From Gemmatimonadota bacterium (GTDB lineage: Bacteria; JAAXHH01), in assembly GCA_009835325.1 (NCBI GenBank), contig VXWP01000070.1, positions 1 through 64,000 of the forward strand: a stretch of 64,000 nt of DNA. Reading direction: 5' to 3'. Under the pieces are notes generated by a model, which did no database searches, had not been told where the DNA came from, and worked only from the letters and a program-made list of their open reading frames with translations. Shown here piece after piece: positions 8,410 to 18,089 of the stretch. The stretch's first letter is position 1. Each line of letters opens with the position of its first letter. The position numbers and the translations under genes were made by a program.

Positions 8410-9368
8410 GCGAGCACCCTTTCCTCGAACAGCGTGGTGAATGCCTGGACGTCCACCGCGGTGCAGACCCTCGCGTTGGGTTCGTCCCACCGGTCGGAAC
8501 GGAGATCGGCCACGGTCATCCCCGTGGTGAGATCGCCGGCGGTTTCCACGTCCACCCTGGCCGGCACCGTCGTGACGAGGTCTTCCCGGACGGCGACAGC
8601 CACGGCGAGGGGATCGTGGAGAAAGCAGCCGTTGACGCCCCTGTTCTGCCGGTGAAAGGCCACGTAACGGGACGTGCAGTCGCGAACGAAGACGGCCCTG
8701 GCGCCCGCCTCAGCGGCGAAACGGTCGATCGTTCCCGCATCCAGGAACGCCTGCCGGGTCACGTCCAGGGGTACGAAGACCAGGGGGATCCCGGAATCGC
8801 AGACGATTTGCGCGGCATGGGGATCGGCGTGGATGTTGAATTCCGCCACTGGGGATACGTTTCCGCCGGTCTCGAAGGCGCCGCCCATGATGATGATTGC
8901 CCGCAGCCCGCGCATGCGGTCCGGATCCTTCATGACGGCCCGCGCGACGTTGGTGAGCGGCCCCACGGCGATCAGGATAAGCTCACCCGGGTACCGGTCG
9001 GCGAGGTCCGTGATCAGATCGACTGCGTGCTCGGTACCCGGCGGCTGGTCGGGATCAGGGTATACGCGGCGCCCGTCCGCGTCCACCTGTCGGGACACGC
9101 CGCCCAGTCCGTCCTCGCCGTGTATATCCCCGGCGAAGGCCAATTCGCGGACCAGCGGCCGGTCCTCGCCCGGGGCCACGACCGGTGTTTCACGGGCATC
9201 GAGTACGCTCAGTGTAAGGTGAATGTTGCGTACGCAGTTTTCGAGAGACGTGTTTCCGCACACTCCCGTGATGGCCTCGACGCGAAGCTCGGGCGACCGC
9301 ATGGCCAGCAGGATGGCCAGGGCGTCGTCGACCCCCGTATCGGTGTCCAGGATTACGCGTACGGGCAT
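8406..9368 (-). CDS. Inosine/uridine-preferring nucleoside hydrolase family
   Basis: 320 residues. The N-terminal VILDTDTGVDDALAIL is the calcium-binding DxDxxxDD signature (Asp8, Asp10, Asp14, Asp15), VGPLTNVARAV and EFNIHADPHAA (Asn178) line the ribose pocket, and HDPLAVAVAV (His251, Asp252) completes the site. The enzyme hydrolyses N-ribosidic bonds of nucleosides to ribose and base. It is the first gene of the tight operon: 84 nt separate it from the M14 peptidase upstream, and all genes after it overlap or lie within 40 nt. Confidence 0.93.
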   Translation of the reverse strand: MPVRVILDTDTGVDDALAILLAMRSPELRVEAITGVCGNTSLENCVRNIHLTLSVLDARETPVVAPGEDRPLVRELAFAGDIHGEDGLGGVSRQVDADGRRVYPDPDQPPGTEHAVDLITDLADRYPGELILIAVGPLTNVARAVMKDPDRMRGLRAIIIMGGAFETGGNVSPVAEFNIHADPHAAQIVCDSGIPLVFVPLDVTRQAFLDAGTIDRFAAEAGARAVFVRDCTSRYVAFHRQNRGVNGCFLHDPLAVAVAVREDLVTTVPARVDVETAGDLTTGMTVADLRSDRWDEPNARVCTAVDVQAFTTLFEERVLA

Positions 9369-9417
9369 TCGGGCTCCGTCGGGAGTAGATTCCGGGCCGT
9401 CGCAGGCCCTTCCGAAC

Positions 9418-9461
9418 GGCTAAGGTTCGGCTACCGGTCGGCTATCGATCAGCTATCGATC
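9418..9461. repeat. 11-bp tandem repeat, four units, spanning the M14 stop codon
   Basis: On the plus strand the units are ggctaaggttc, ggctaccggtc, ggctatcgatc and agctatcgatc, exactly period 11. Each carries cta, which is TAG on the minus strand, so every unit repeats the stop of the peptidase gene; the gene uses the first one met (9453-9455). The two units nearest the gene are 10/11 identical and divergence grows away from it. Confidence 0.85.
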
Positions 9462-11039
9462 GGCCGGTTCGCGCAGGATGGGGTAGTGCTCCGCGCCTTC
9501 GAGCACATCGTCCATCAGTGCCCACGCGACCAGGCCGTCGTCGGACCGGGGTTCCAGCAGGTAGTATACCAGCCTGCCCAGCTTCTGATCCACCGGTACG
9601 ACCAGCGTGCCGGGTTCCAGCGTTTGGACCACGGGTTCGTAGACGCCCGACAGGGTCCGCTCGTGTCTACCCTGGAAGGGCCGATCGGCGGCCTGCGAAG
9701 CGTCTATCCTGAACCGCTCCAGCGCCAAATCGCGCGGACCGGAGAGTTCCTCGTACCAGATGCCGTGGGCGCCAAGCCGTTCGATAACGATGGAGAGGGA
9801 GGGGGGTACGAAATATGTCCGGGGCGCGCGCTCCGTCTCCGTCGCGGAGAATGTCCCGTACTCGTACATCGAAGTCGGCTTCAGGACTTCCTTCCGGAGA
9901 TACATGACCTCGCCCGTGTAGGGGTTGCGCATCTCGTCGACTTCACCCAGCAGGATTTCCACCGGTTCACCGGACCGGGCGAATGCGGAACGGACGGCCA
10001 GGTCCAGGCCCACGACCGATTCCAGGTCCACGGTCTCCAGGATCGCGCGTATCGAAGACGCGTTCCGGTGGGCGAAGTGGACGTTCTCCTTCACGAAGGC
10101 CAGGGTGGCCATGATGCGATCTTCGAAGGACGCGTAGGCATAGGCTTCACTCAGTATGGCGATACGGTTCCGGAGCCCCACGTAGTTGTTGTTGAACCGG
10201 GGCCGGTGATCGAAGGTGTACCATCCCGGCTCACGGGCCGACCCGGCCCGGGGCACGTTGCCGTAGTAGTAGAACTCCCATCCGTAGTTCTCCCGGACGG
10301 TGGTTCGCACCTCGGGCAGCCACCGTCCCCGCAGCAGTTCGATAATCCGGCCGTCGGTATTGGGGTTGAGTGGAGGCGAGTAGGTAAGGTGGTAGCCGTG
10401 GACGGTACCGTTCGTGGTGTGGAGATCGATCAGCACGTGGGGATCGTATTCGTTCATGAGCCAGACCAGGGACCGCGCCTCGGGGGAGTCCAGCTTCATG
10501 TGATCGCGGTTCAGGTCGAAACCCTGGGCGTTCGGCCGCTGCCCCATGCCCCCCACGGGACCATGCTGGCGTGGACGGTTGTACAGGCTGATCCGCTCGT
10601 TGCCGTCGGCGTTGTAGATCGGCGCCATCATCAGCACCAGGGAATCGGCCCAGTCCGCATACGCTCCGGAGGCCAGTTCCCGGATCAGCATGAGCAGGGC
10701 TTCCTTGCCGCACACCTCTCCGGCGTGGATGTTCGCCTGGACGAACACCCTCGTTTTGCCGGTCCGGGCGATTTCCGCCGCGGATGCGTCCCAGACGTCG
10801 CCGTATACGAGCAGGGGCAGGGTCCGGCCTTCCGTCGTATAGCCGAATTCGGTCAGATGAAGCCGGTCGGACGCGAGCACGGCGGCCCGGAGGTAGGACA
10901 TGACCTCCGCGTACCGGGTCGTCTCGTCGTAATCGGAGAACTCGGCGCGCGTCTGGAGCTCGGATACGTCATATTCCTGGGCGATGGCGGGGCAAGCGGC
11001 CGCCATGACCAGGACGAGGGTGGCGAAGATTCGGTACAT
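9453..11039 (-). CDS. M14-family zinc carboxypeptidase, secreted
   Basis: 528 residues from the ATG at 11039, which gives a clear signal peptide (MYRIFATLVLVMAAACPAIA, cleavage before QEYD); an upstream in-frame extension would bury it. Zinc ligands His105 and Glu108 in NIHAGEVCGKE, His207 in LIDLHTTNG, the substrate Arg in FDLNRDH, and the catalytic Glu298 in ILSEAYAY are all present. Residues after ~330 form a beta-rich C-terminal extension. Probably periplasmic or extracellular peptide trimming. It is 20 nt downstream of the VOC gene. Confidence 0.9.
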   Translation of the reverse strand: MYRIFATLVLVMAAACPAIAQEYDVSELQTRAEFSDYDETTRYAEVMSYLRAAVLASDRLHLTEFGYTTEGRTLPLLVYGDVWDASAAEIARTGKTRVFVQANIHAGEVCGKEALLMLIRELASGAYADWADSLVLMMAPIYNADGNERISLYNRPRQHGPVGGMGQRPNAQGFDLNRDHMKLDSPEARSLVWLMNEYDPHVLIDLHTTNGTVHGYHLTYSPPLNPNTDGRIIELLRGRWLPEVRTTVRENYGWEFYYYGNVPRAGSAREPGWYTFDHRPRFNNNYVGLRNRIAILSEAYAYASFEDRIMATLAFVKENVHFAHRNASSIRAILETVDLESVVGLDLAVRSAFARSGEPVEILLGEVDEMRNPYTGEVMYLRKEVLKPTSMYEYGTFSATETERAPRTYFVPPSLSIVIERLGAHGIWYEELSGPRDLALERFRIDASQAADRPFQGRHERTLSGVYEPVVQTLEPGTLVVPVDQKLGRLVYYLLEPRSDDGLVAWALMDDVLEGAEHYPILREPADR

Positions 11040-11059
11040 CGGGTCCCTGCGTTGCTCGG

Positions 11060-11482
11060 TCAATGTTCCTGGAAGAACTCGATCACCTCGCCGCACGGGC
11101 CTTTGAAGAAAGCGACGGTCACTTCCAGTCCACCCAGATTGACGTCCTTCGGTTCGATCGTCACCTCGTATCCATGGGACCGGACGTGTTCGATCGCGGT
11201 CCGCGCGTCCGTCGTGGCCAGCGCGATATGGGTGACCGGGTCATTGGGCGAGGGGCCGCCCGGCAAAGGGGTATCGTTCGTGGGCTGGAACAGTTCGATG
11301 TGACTGCCGTCCCCGGCGTCGAGGAGCATGATCCTCCGTTCGGCGGGGCCGAATTCCGCCACGGGCTGCATGCCCAGGACCTCCTGGTACAGCCGCAGCG
11401 ATGCGTTCCAGTCCCTCGTCTGAACGGCCACGTGATGCGTGCCGCATCCGGGAACCAACTGGTTTTTGCTGCCTACCGGCAT
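11060..11482 (-). CDS. VOC (glyoxalase-fold) family protein
   Basis: 140 residues; ATG at 11482 has GGAG 9 nt upstream, and the longer open frame would need a TTG without a ribosome site. Two beta-alpha-beta-beta-beta modules: GTHHVAVQTRDWNASLRLYQEVLGM, then GSHIELFQP, VTHIALATTDARTAIEHV and GEVIEFFQEH. His and Glu ligands (HHVAV, HIELF, HIALA, VIEFF) suit a divalent metal site as in methylmalonyl-CoA epimerase and glyoxalase I relatives. Substrate unknown. Lies 54 nt downstream of argG. Confidence 0.85.
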   Translation of the reverse strand: MPVGSKNQLVPGCGTHHVAVQTRDWNASLRLYQEVLGMQPVAEFGPAERRIMLLDAGDGSHIELFQPTNDTPLPGGPSPNDPVTHIALATTDARTAIEHVRSHGYEVTIEPKDVNLGGLEVTVAFFKGPCGEVIEFFQEH

Positions 11483-11536
11483 GAATGTAGTCTCCAGGTT
11501 TTCAACGTGCGCTGTCTTCAACGTGCACGGTTCGGC

Positions 11537-12781
11537 CTACTGTGTACGGCTAGTCTGACCGGATGATTTGAGTGCCCGTGCGCTGACCCCCAGCACGCCC
11601 AGGAATCCCTCGGAATCCTTGTGGTCGAAGTCGCCCACGCCCTCCATGGAAGCCGTCGTTTCGGAATAGAGCGAGTTGGGGACGTCCTCGGCCGAAACGA
11701 AGGACACGCCGCCCTTGTACAATTCGACCTGGATGGTCCCCGTCGCGACCCGGTTGAACACGTCGACGGATGCTCGCAACGCCTGGGTGGCGGGATCGTA
11801 CCAGTAGCCCTGGTAGATCTGCTCCGCGATGACTACCGAGGCCTGGTCGAAGGAACGCCGGGCGCGGCGGTCGAGAATGAGCTGCAGCAGGAACTCGTAG
11901 CATTGACCGAGGAGCGTCATGGCCGGCGACTCGTAGACGCCCCGGCTCTTGATGCCCACGAAGCGGTTTTCCACCGTGTGGATCCCGATTCCGATGCCGT
12001 TTCTGCCGCCGATCCGGTTGGCCGTCTCGATGGCCGACAGCGACGTCACCGGATCTCCGTTTATCCGGACCGGTACACCGTGTTCGAAGCGGACGGCAAA
12101 CCGTTCGGGCGCATCGGGCGCTTCCCGGGGATGGACGCCCATGCCGGGCGTGATGAAACCGGCCGGGGTTTCGAGCGACTCGAGGCGGCCGGCCTCGTGG
12201 GTCAGCCCGAGGATGTTCGCGTCCGTGGAATAGGGTTTCTCGTGGGAAGCCTGTATCGGCAACTCGCGGTCTTCGCAGAAGTCGATCATTTCTTTGCGTC
12301 CGGGAAAATCGTCCAGGAAAGCCTGGTCTCTCCACGGGGCGTAGACCTCTACCGAAGGGTCGATCATGTTGGCCACGAGCTGGAACCTGACCTGGTCGTT
12401 CCCGCGGCCTGTCGCGCCGTGGGAGAGGATGTCGATGCCGCGCTTCTTGAGCTCGGGCAGCAGGGTCCGCACCGTAATGTGACGGGCTATGCCGGTCGTG
12501 TTCCAGTAGTTCCCCTCGTAGGCGGCCTGGCACTGGATGACCTCGATCCCGGCCTGCGCCAGTTCATCCTTCGCGTCTACGATTACGGCGTCTTTCGCGC
12601 CGCACCGCATCATACGTTCGGCGACGTAGTCGATGCGTTCTTCATCCGGCTGGCCCAGATCGGCGGTCACGCAGACCACGTCCACGTCGTGATCCGCCAG
12701 CCACCGGGTGACGGTACAACTGTCCAGTCCGCCTGATACCGCGGCGCCGACGGTCCTGCCCTTCAACCTACTCAGGTCCAT
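11537..12781 (-). CDS. argG: Argininosuccinate synthase
   Basis: 414 residues. AVSGGLDSCTVTRWL is the N-type ATP pyrophosphatase loop; CVTADLGQPDEE, GNYWNTTGIARH, LSHGATGRGNDQVRF, and PYSTDANILGLTHEAGRLE are argininosuccinate synthase blocks. It condenses citrulline and aspartate with ATP to argininosuccinate in arginine synthesis. The ADLGQPDE segment resembles the longer E. coli-type enzymes rather than the Bacillus type. No argH or other arg gene is in the window. Divergent from odhA, with a 288-bp shared upstream region. Confidence 0.96.
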   Translation of the reverse strand: MDLSRLKGRTVGAAVSGGLDSCTVTRWLADHDVDVVCVTADLGQPDEERIDYVAERMMRCGAKDAVIVDAKDELAQAGIEVIQCQAAYEGNYWNTTGIARHITVRTLLPELKKRGIDILSHGATGRGNDQVRFQLVANMIDPSVEVYAPWRDQAFLDDFPGRKEMIDFCEDRELPIQASHEKPYSTDANILGLTHEAGRLESLETPAGFITPGMGVHPREAPDAPERFAVRFEHGVPVRINGDPVTSLSAIETANRIGGRNGIGIGIHTVENRFVGIKSRGVYESPAMTLLGQCYEFLLQLILDRRARRSFDQASVVIAEQIYQGYWYDPATQALRASVDVFNRVATGTIQVELYKGGVSFVSAEDVPNSLYSETTASMEGVGDFDHKDSEGFLGVLGVSARALKSSGQTSRTQ

Positions 12782-13069
12782 GAGGTCGAAACTCCTCGAA
12801 ACAACCGGTTAATACGGATTAAGATCGAAATCTGGAAGTAATGCATACGCAAGTCAAAAGTCAAGGCACTAATCGGGGAAGGGGACCTGCATCCGGCGCT
12901 TCAGCGCTCACCCGGAACCCCTACAATTCATTTGCCTTTCCCCGGTGGCGCCTCTATCTTCGTATGCGGGTTGAAACGGCGATGAACCGGAGTCTGAGAG
13001 GCCTTCGCCAGGCATTGATTCCCCGCCCGCCAGCCACGTCGAATTCAGTCGCCCGTGGGAGGATTCGAG
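12782..13069. other. Divergent intergenic region argG / sucA
   Basis: 288 bp without a supported gene. It must hold the promoters for argG (minus) and the 2-oxoglutarate dehydrogenase genes (plus). The argG-proximal 60 bp is noticeably AT-richer than the surroundings. I see no convincing -35/-10 pair, operator palindrome or riboswitch. Confidence 0.5.
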
Positions 13070-15958
13070 TTGGATCTCTTGCGCGAGTTCCATGGCCCAA
13101 ACGCCGGATACGTGATCGCGTTATACGAGCAATACCTCGAAGATCCCGAATCTGTCGACGCGGAAACCCGCGCGCTGTTCTCCCGCCATGCAGCTGACCT
13201 CGACGGAGATTCAACTGCCAGCACCGACGGCACCTCAAGCGCCGCCAGCCCCGCCAGCACCGACGGCAGCGCCAGTCCGGCCGGTATCGACCAGATCGTC
13301 TTCATCGCCAATCTCGCCCAGAACGTCCGCGAGTATGGACATCTCGGCGCCCACCTGGACCCCCTGGCCGATCCCAGGTACTTTCCCTATTCCGTCTTCG
13401 CGACCGAGGACGACGCCGCACTGGGCGACCCACTGACCGAGCTGGAACTGGAGGCGCAGGGCGTGACCGAAGTGACCATGCGGCAACTGCCCTCCTCCCT
13501 GATCGGCGGTCCGGTGGGCCAGCAGTGCGACAACGCCTCCGAGGCCCTCAAGAAACTCAAGCGCGTCTATTCCTCTACCACCGGTTACGACTACATGCAC
13601 ATCGAGGTGCCTGGAGAGCGGGAATGGCTGCAGGAGGCTGCGGAAACCGGGCGGTTCAGACCCTCGGAAGATGACGAGAGCGCACTGGCCATCCTTGACC
13701 GTCTCACCGAGGTGGAGGTTTTCGAGCAGTTCCTGCACCGGACTTTCCCCGGCAAGACCCGGTTCTCTATCGAAGGCCTGGACACCATGATCCTCGTCCT
13801 GGACGGGGTGATCGGCGAGGCCGCGGAGAACAACACCTGCAACATCCTCATCGGCATGGCCCACCGGGGCCGGCTCAACGTGCTGGCCCACATCCTGCAC
13901 AAATCTTACGAACACATCCTGGCCGAATTCCGGGACCCGGTGCAGCGGGTCAACAAGACCGGCAACGACACGGGCTGGACCGGCGACGTGAAGTACCACA
14001 GCGGCGCCCAGCGCAGATACCAGGACCGGCAGGGCAAGGAAGTGGACCTGCATATCCACCTCGCACCGAACCCCAGCCACCTGGAAGCGGTCAATCCGGT
14101 GCTCGAGGGCATGGCCCGCGCCGCGGGGACGATCGTCAACCTGCCGGGGGACGTCCGGCCCCTGCCCGAGCGGAACCTGCCCATCCTGATCCATGGCGAC
14201 GCGGCGTTTTCGGGACAGGGCGTCGTCGCGGAGACCTTTACGCTCTACCGCGTCCCGGGTTTCAGGACGGGCGGCACGATCCACCTCATCACCAACAACC
14301 AGCTCGGATACACCACCCCGTCGGAACAGTCCCGCAGCACGCTGTACGCCAGCGACATCGCGCGGGGATTCGAAATCCCTATCATCCATGTGAACGCCGA
14401 CGACCCGGCAGCCTGTCTGGAGGCCGCCCGCATCGCCTACGCCTACCGCGTCAAGTTCCGCAAGGACTTCCTGATCGACCTGATCGGGTATCGCCGGCAC
14501 GGCCACAACGAGGGAGACGATCCTTCGCTCACCCATCCCAGTCTCTACCGGCGGATCGACGCCCATCCGACGGTAAGGAAGCTGTGGGCCGATCGGCTCG
14601 TGGCGGAGGGCCGGCTCGAAGCGGGTAAGCCGGAGGAATTGGTCGCCGGCCGCATGGGGGCCATGCAGACGATGCTGGATGAATTGAAACCGGAAGAAGT
14701 GCTCGAGGAACCCTATTACAAACCGCCCAGATCCGGCACCGCGAAGCGCACACGCTCTTCCGTCTCCATGCGGCGTCTGAAGAACCTGAACAAGGCGCTG
14801 TGGACGTTCCCGGATGGTTTCAACCTGCATCCCAGGCTCAAGCGGGTGATCGAACGCCGGCGGCGGACACTGGACGACGTGGACGCCAGTAAAATCGACT
14901 GGGCCCATGCCGAGACCCTGGCCTTCGCCACCATCATCGAGGACGGCGTGCCGGTCCGCTTAACGGGCCAGGACGTGGAGCGAGGTACCTTCAGCCAGCG
15001 GCACAACGTGCTGCACGACTACGAGACCGACCGGGCCTGGACGCCGCTGCGGCGGCTGCCCCAGGCGAACGCCTCCTTCGAGACGCGGAACACGCCGCTG
15101 ACCGAATACGCCGCGCTGGGGTTCGAATACGGGTACAGCATCCAGGCGCCGGAGCGGTTCGTACTCTGGGAAGCCCAGTACGGCGACTTCGTGGACGGCG
15201 CCCAGATCATCATCGACGAATTCCTCGTTTCCGGCCGGGCCAAGTGGGGGCAGACCTCGTCCCTGACCATCCTGCTGCCGCATGGATTTGAAGGGCAGGG
15301 GCCGGATCACTCCAGCGGGCTTATGGAGCGATTCCTGTCCTTCGGCGCCGATTTCAACATCCGCATCGCCAACTGCACCACGGCGGCCCAGTACTTCCAT
15401 CTGCTGAGGCGGCAGTCAAGGCTCCTCGAATCCGACCCGCTGCCCCTCATCATCATGACACCCAAGAGCCTGTTGCGTCATCCCGACGTGGCTTCTTCCG
15501 CCCGCGAACTGGCCGAAGGGAAATGGATGCCGATTATCGAAGACGAGCGTGCGGAGGAACATCCGGAGAAGATCAGGAGACTGGTGTTCTGCAGCGGCAA
15601 GGTGTACGTCGACCTGATGAACGACGAGCTGTGGGAAAGCGCAACTCATGCCGCGGTCGTTCGCATCGAACAACTCTACCCGGTGGCGGAGGACCAGGTG
15701 GCCAGGATCATCGGGCAGTTCCCCCGGCTGGAGGAAGTCGTCTGGCTCCAGGAAGAACCGGAAAACATGGGCGCATGGGACTACATCCGCAAGGTCCTGG
15801 AGACGGTCCTGAACGGCCGGTGCCCGATCTACTGCGTATCCCGCCCTCCGAGTGCGGTGCCCTCGGAGGGTTCGACGGCCATTCACAACCAAAACCAGAA
15901 AAGTCTCGTTAAAATGGCCTTTGACATGGGCGCGTCGGGAAATATCGAGATGCATTGA
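13070..15958 (+). CDS. sucA: 2-oxoglutarate dehydrogenase E1 component
   Basis: 962 residues from TTG at 13070, which has GTGGGAGG 7 nt upstream; the alternative GTG at 13055 lies inside that ribosome site. Short N-terminal E1 motif (FHGPNAGYVIALYEQYLEDP), a Ser/Ala/Thr linker made of near repeats (about 45-75), then the thiamine-diphosphate dehydrogenase blocks GMAHRGRLNVLAHIL, NPSHLEAVNPVLEGMAR, HGDAAFSGQGVVAET, GYRRHGHNEGDDPS, and the transketolase-like LPHGFEGQGPDHSSGLMERF. Decarboxylates 2-oxoglutarate and succinylates the E2 lipoyl arm. Length fits E. coli SucA (933). E2 follows after 173 bp; E3 is not in the window. Confidence 0.96.
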   Translation: MDLLREFHGPNAGYVIALYEQYLEDPESVDAETRALFSRHAADLDGDSTASTDGTSSAASPASTDGSASPAGIDQIVFIANLAQNVREYGHLGAHLDPLADPRYFPYSVFATEDDAALGDPLTELELEAQGVTEVTMRQLPSSLIGGPVGQQCDNASEALKKLKRVYSSTTGYDYMHIEVPGEREWLQEAAETGRFRPSEDDESALAILDRLTEVEVFEQFLHRTFPGKTRFSIEGLDTMILVLDGVIGEAAENNTCNILIGMAHRGRLNVLAHILHKSYEHILAEFRDPVQRVNKTGNDTGWTGDVKYHSGAQRRYQDRQGKEVDLHIHLAPNPSHLEAVNPVLEGMARAAGTIVNLPGDVRPLPERNLPILIHGDAAFSGQGVVAETFTLYRVPGFRTGGTIHLITNNQLGYTTPSEQSRSTLYASDIARGFEIPIIHVNADDPAACLEAARIAYAYRVKFRKDFLIDLIGYRRHGHNEGDDPSLTHPSLYRRIDAHPTVRKLWADRLVAEGRLEAGKPEELVAGRMGAMQTMLDELKPEEVLEEPYYKPPRSGTAKRTRSSVSMRRLKNLNKALWTFPDGFNLHPRLKRVIERRRRTLDDVDASKIDWAHAETLAFATIIEDGVPVRLTGQDVERGTFSQRHNVLHDYETDRAWTPLRRLPQANASFETRNTPLTEYAALGFEYGYSIQAPERFVLWEAQYGDFVDGAQIIIDEFLVSGRAKWGQTSSLTILLPHGFEGQGPDHSSGLMERFLSFGADFNIRIANCTTAAQYFHLLRRQSRLLESDPLPLIIMTPKSLLRHPDVASSARELAEGKWMPIIEDERAEEHPEKIRRLVFCSGKVYVDLMNDELWESATHAAVVRIEQLYPVAEDQVARIIGQFPRLEEVVWLQEEPENMGAWDYIRKVLETVLNGRCPIYCVSRPPSAVPSEGSTAIHNQNQKSLVKMAFDMGASGNIEMH

Positions 15959-16131
15959 CAGATCGCCGCATCCGGCGCATTTTGTACGATTCGGGCATGC
16001 GTCTGGAAACCGGAACTCGCAGGCTCGAGGCAGCCGCTTCAGTCTGGTCGAAAAGAGTCTGAATCACGGTTGTCCTGATCGGAGCGTGAAGAGAACGTTC
16101 GTAGATTGAGGTGAAAACCCGGGGAGTTTGA

Positions 16132-17535
16132 ATGGCCATCGATATCACCGTGCCGCAACTGGGTGAATCCATCGTAGAGGCAACCGTCGTCCAGTGGTTC
16201 AAGCAGGAAGGCGACCCGGTCACGACCGGCGAAGCCCTCCTGGAGCTCGAGACGGAGAAAGTCACCCTCGAGGTGAACGCCAACGACAGCGGTATACTTT
16301 CCCGTATCGAACGGACCGCTGGCGAGGACGTCCGCATCGGCGACCTGCTCGGTGTACTGGACGAAAGCGGTGAAGCGGCGGGCGCGGACGCTACCGTCGA
16401 CGACGCTACTGCCACGGAAAGCGCGGATGCTTCAGCAGATGAGCCCGGTTCCGTGGATGACCCTGGTTCCGCGGATGAATCCCCTGAACCCGCCCGGGAA
16501 GCGTCAGGACCGTCCGATGCGGTCACCGACGACCGGGTAACGCCTGTGGCGCGGCGCATGGCGGATGAAGCGGGGATTTCCCTGTCGGACGTGGAAGGGA
16601 CCGGGATGGGTGGCCGGATCCGCAGGGAGGACGTGGAACGGGCGGTGGCGGCGAGAAGAGAACAGGACATGTCCGCGCAGACCGAGACGACCGGCGAAGT
16701 ATCGGGTGCAGGGGCAGCAGCGGTGTCGCAGGAGGATGCGGCAGGATCCAGCGGAAGTCCGGCATCCGAACGAACGGTTGACCCGACGACGCCCGCGGCC
16801 GACCCGACGACGCCCGTGGCCGATCCGGCCGGTGACGACCGGGAGGAAATCGTGCCCATGTCCCGGCGCCGGCGCACCATCGCCAGCCGGCTCGTGGAGG
16901 CGCAGCAGACCGCGGCGATGCTGACGACCTTCAACGAGATCGACATGAGCACGGTGATGACGATACGCCGCAGGAACCGGGAGGCCTTCGAGGAACGGCA
17001 CGGCGTGCGGCTGGGATTCATGTCCTTCTTCGTCAAGGCCGTGATCGGCGCGCTCAGGGATTTCCCCGAACTCAATGGCGAGATCCGCGGGGACGCGATC
17101 GTCAGGAAGCACTACTACGACATCGGGATCGCAGTGGGCGCCGAGGACGGACTCGTGGTGCCGGTCCTGCGGGACGCGGACCGCATGTCATTCGCCGAGA
17201 TCGAAAGCAACATCAGACAGTATGCGGCAAAGGCGGGCGAGGGCAAACTGTCGCTGGAGGACCTGCGCGGCGGCACCTTCACGATCACGAACGGCGGGGT
17301 TTTCGGTTCGATGCTGAGCACGCCCATCCTGAACCCGCCGCAGGTCGGCATACTGGGGCTGCACCGAATCGACGACCGTCCCGTGGCCGTCGACGGAGAG
17401 GTCGTGATCCGTCCCATGATGTACGTGGCGCTGAGTTACGACCACCGGATCATCGACGGCCGGGAAGCCGTGCGATTTTTAGCCAGGGTCAAGTCCCTGA
17501 TCGAGGTACCCGCGGCTTTGCTGCTCGAAGTGTGA
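16132..17535 (+). CDS. sucB: Dihydrolipoamide succinyltransferase (E2 of 2-oxoglutarate dehydrogenase)
   Basis: 467 residues, ATG after GGGGAG. One lipoyl domain (1-75, Lys43 in [11 protein letters not shown]), an acidic Ala/Asp/Glu linker, a peripheral-subunit-binding domain (about 137-173: [27 protein letters not shown]), a second linker with a near-perfect repeat of DPTTPxAD, and the catalytic domain ending [13 protein letters not shown] (His438, Asp442). [10 protein letters not shown] and [10 protein letters not shown] are typical of the succinyl-specific enzyme. Forms the core of the 2-oxoglutarate dehydrogenase complex with the E1 encoded just upstream. Confidence 0.95.
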   Translation: MAIDITVPQLGESIVEATVVQWFKQEGDPVTTGEALLELETEKVTLEVNANDSGILSRIERTAGEDVRIGDLLGVLDESGEAAGADATVDDATATESADASADEPGSVDDPGSADESPEPAREASGPSDAVTDDRVTPVARRMADEAGISLSDVEGTGMGGRIRREDVERAVAARREQDMSAQTETTGEVSGAGAAAVSQEDAAGSSGSPASERTVDPTTPAADPTTPVADPAGDDREEIVPMSRRRRTIASRLVEAQQTAAMLTTFNEIDMSTVMTIRRRNREAFEERHGVRLGFMSFFVKAVIGALRDFPELNGEIRGDAIVRKHYYDIGIAVGAEDGLVVPVLRDADRMSFAEIESNIRQYAAKAGEGKLSLEDLRGGTFTITNGGVFGSMLSTPILNPPQVGILGLHRIDDRPVAVDGEVVIRPMMYVALSYDHRIIDGREAVRFLARVKSLIEVPAALLLEV

Positions 17536-17553
17536 CGTACGGTGTGACGTTCT
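17530..17553. repeat. 12-bp tandem duplication across the sucB stop
   Basis: gtgtgacgtacg followed directly by gtgtgacgttct. The first unit contains the last sense codon GTG and the TGA stop of sucB; the second repeats them out in the spacer. Confidence 0.7.
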
Positions 17554-17585
17554 GTCGGCGATTTACCTGATTCCGGGAGGAAATG

Positions 17586-18017
17586 ATGGCCTGGTGGGTC
17601 TGGATTGTTGGCGGCGTGTTGCTCTGCCTGGCCGAGATGGCCACGCCCGGCGCATTCTACCTGCTGTTCTTCGGCGTCGCCGCGCTCGTGGTCGGCGTGC
17701 TGGCCTGGTTGGGACTGGTGGAAACGACCTGGGTCCAGTTTCTCCTGTTTTCGATCGTCTCCATCGCCTCGCTCGTCCTGTTCCGCCGGATGCTGACCGA
17801 AAGACTGAATCCCGAAGAGCCCGCCACGAAGATCAACACCCTGGAGGGCGAATCAGGAACGGCCCTCGAGGATATCCCTTCCAATGGCACCGGCAAGGTG
17901 GAAGTGCGGGGATCGAGCTGGAACGCCGTAAACAAGGGAGATTCGCTTATCGAAAAGGGACAGGCCTGCCTGGTCGAACGTGTTGAAGGCGTCTCGCTCT
18001 GGGTAAGGAGCGCGTAA
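17586..18017 (+). CDS. NfeD-family membrane protein
   Basis: 143 residues; of two adjacent ATGs the second (17586) has the better 5-nt spacing from GGGAGG. Three hydrophobic segments (about 3-20, 25-45, 50-68), then a soluble C-terminal OB-like beta domain: GESGTALEDIPSNGTGKVEVRGSSWNA and ACLVERVEGVSLWVRS. This is the short NfeD form lacking the protease domain. NfeD proteins are almost always encoded beside an SPFH protein and assemble with it in membrane microdomains; here the SPFH gene is 72 bp downstream. Confidence 0.88.
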   Translation: MAWWVWIVGGVLLCLAEMATPGAFYLLFFGVAALVVGVLAWLGLVETTWVQFLLFSIVSIASLVLFRRMLTERLNPEEPATKINTLEGESGTALEDIPSNGTGKVEVRGSSWNAVNKGDSLIEKGQACLVERVEGVSLWVRSA

Positions 18018-18089
18018 ACTCAACCCGGATGGCGACGAGGGATTCGTAAAGGCCTCGTCCGTCGCTAATCACGCTGGAAGGAACTTGTA

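Noticed and set aside
8616-11303. Very long open frame on the plus strand (about 900 codons) opposite the nucleoside hydrolase and M14 peptidase
   Set aside because: It is antisense to two well-supported genes, its translation is low-quality sequence rich in Gly, Arg, His and Val with no family motif, and such frames are expected in GC-rich coding DNA.
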